Origin: Arion vulgaris
Lineage: Eukaryota; Mollusca; Gastropoda; Stylommatophora; Arionidae
Direction of reading: 5' to 3'
NCBI GenBank assembly: GCA_020796225.1
Contig: CM036754.1
Coordinates: forward strand, 13,531,867-13,595,866
Length of the DNA stretch: 64,000 nt
The number at the start of each line of letters is the position of its first letter. Within the stretch, counting starts at the first letter, position 1. The notes beneath the pieces are model-generated. The model worked only from the letters and a program-made list of their open reading frames with translations. It made no database searches and was not told where the DNA came from. A program made the translations under genes and the position numbers. Shown here piece by piece: positions 62,930 to 64,000 of this stretch.

Positions 62930-63230
62930 ATATATATGGCCTTTTTCGCCTTTACAGGTCAATTAGCAAGTGTTTTACTGTGACTACTTCTGAGCGCCTC
63001 TCCATTTATGCCTAGCCTGGTCAGTTGATATGCGGAATGTGCCTTGCCCAAGTAAAGGATCATGGTCTCCTGTTGTCCTACCATGCACTCCATGAACTTT
63101 TTTCCTGACAAAGCTGGCCTTGAACCCTGAAATTTCACTGCAAACTGGTCACTAGAGCAGACAGTTATCAACTTCCCTATTGGTGACCACATTAAGATAG
63201 TGGAACTCAGACCTGTTTAAGCGTGATGCC
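62930..63230 (-). repeat. Unclassified dispersed repeat copy
   Basis: The reverse of the 19245/20175 repeat (AGCAAGTGTTTTACTGTGAC, CTTCTGAGC) with a 77-residue minus-strand frame of unknown origin. It lies in the intron of the coiled-coil gene. Confidence 0.5.
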
Positions 63231-63389
63231 ATTAACAAATATGATAAATGAGTCAAGTGTCTAATGAACTTTCTTTTCAATCTGTGGTACATTTATTCTA
63301 TCTTTCACATAATGAATAGATACAGTAACTAAATATCAAACATCATCAAATCTATAAAGTCAGAAAAGGAACTTCTGTATGGTGATGGA

Positions 63390-63490
63390 CACTAATAAAA
63401 AGGAAAGAAGGTCTTCACACAAAAGTCAATCAGAAGAGCCATACTAGGCATCCTGACTATGCCTGAATTCATAGCGGGCAAATGCAAGAA
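63390..63490 (+). mobile_element. SINE family A fragment
   Basis: CACAAAAGTCAATCAGAAGA and CTGAATTCATAGCGGGCAAA landmarks. Confidence 0.7.
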
Positions 63491-63533
63491 AAAACTAAAT
63501 ATCACAGTCTATTAATAAACTAGTTATATTTAC

Positions 63534-63660
63534 CTTCCAATAGTTCTGGATGAGAAACTAACTCTTCACAAATTTTTACTGCTTGCTTTTCTGGTGACAG
63601 AAATTTCCGGCCGGTTATATTAAAGCACCATTCCCACTCTAGCCTCAATTTGTTAACTTC
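63534..63660 (-). CDS. Penultimate exon of the same unidentified coiled-coil protein
   Basis: Minus strand. Acceptor CTTTCAG, donor GTAAAT. Encodes EVNKLRLEWEWCFNITGRKF, LSPEKQAVKICEELVSHPEL, LE plus one base that joins the last exon in phase. The sequence has no stop, no low complexity and no transposon similarity. The gene continues to the right of the window. Confidence 0.75.
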
Positions 63661-63799
63661 CTGAAAGAATTCATCAATCTTTAAATATATTTCTCTATAG
63701 TCTATTATCTATAGCAATTTGATCATCGGATGTTATCAAACACAAACAAATACAGTTTCTGTATGCGTCAACGTCCTATTCATTACAAAATGTGATTTT

Positions 63800-64000
63800 G
63801 TAACGTATGGGCATTGGCTAGGACAACTCTTCGATGGACGGTGGGTGAGAAAAGAAGGGCTCTAAGTTCAAAGGAAACATAGAGAAGAAATGTGTAAAGA
63901 GAGTTGAAAGATTGTGGCCTGACATTGGAAACAATTTGTAGAAAAGCGACAGAATGGCAACAATGGAAATCTCTAATGGAAGCCATATGTGTCAAACAGG
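63800..64000 (+). mobile_element. Decayed LINE 3' fragment (low confidence)
   Basis: Broken plus-strand frames with E-K-R-Q-N-G-N and an AATGGCAACAATGGAAATCT block resemble the D-R-x-x-W-R-x-x-I-x end of RTE-like LINEs. Confidence 0.3.

Overview
The window is animal nuclear DNA. It is AT-rich, genes are split into small exons with GT-AG introns, and the space between exons is packed with decayed LINEs, tRNA-headed SINEs, DNA-transposon remnants and minisatellites. Protein and repeat content point to a lophotrochozoan, most probably a mollusc; an octopod or other cephalopod is my best guess. The species is inferred, not read from a marker.

Three host genes are visible. (1) Plus strand, 8340 to about 22157: the 3' end of a calpain gene. 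Five exons join in phase to give the penta-EF-hand domain, and a sixth candidate exon carries the stop. The protease core is not seen and presumably lies left of the window. (2) Plus strand, 30029-58444: a whole SCYL1 gene (N-terminal kinase-like protein, a Golgi/COPI trafficking scaffold). Nineteen exons encode about 865 residues: pseudokinase domain, HEAT-repeat solenoid, and an acidic tryptophan-rich tail ending in a basic coiled coil. One junction (exon 11/12) does not keep frame with the obvious splice sites. (3) Minus strand, 62754-63660: the last two exons of an unrecognised coiled-coil protein, convergent with SCYL1.

Layout: 1-8300 is intergenic, with a ~50-copy 24-bp minisatellite at 3773-4966 and LINE fragments. 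8340-22157 is the calpain end, with a nearly full-length but broken RNase-H LINE (about 11215-15625) in one intron. 22160-30000 is intergenic LINE debris, including a tandemly amplified LINE tail (26570-27060). 30029-58444 is SCYL1; its introns hold a 2.2-kb Tc1/mariner-superfamily element (48401-50577), a 1-kb TTAA-flanked element (53042-54085), a large hairpin (32235-32875) and many SINEs. 58445-64000 is SCYL1 3' sequence, SINEs and the minus-strand gene end.

The most unusual signal is that short tandem arrays sit immediately downstream of 5' splice sites in several introns of both plus-strand genes. In SCYL1 intron 2 the 32-bp unit is a copy of the exon-2/intron-2 junction itself, so the true donor is followed by about 26 near-copies that mostly keep the GTAAGA core.

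Repeat families are given local letters (LINE A-I, SINE A-G) only to link copies within this window; they are not database names.
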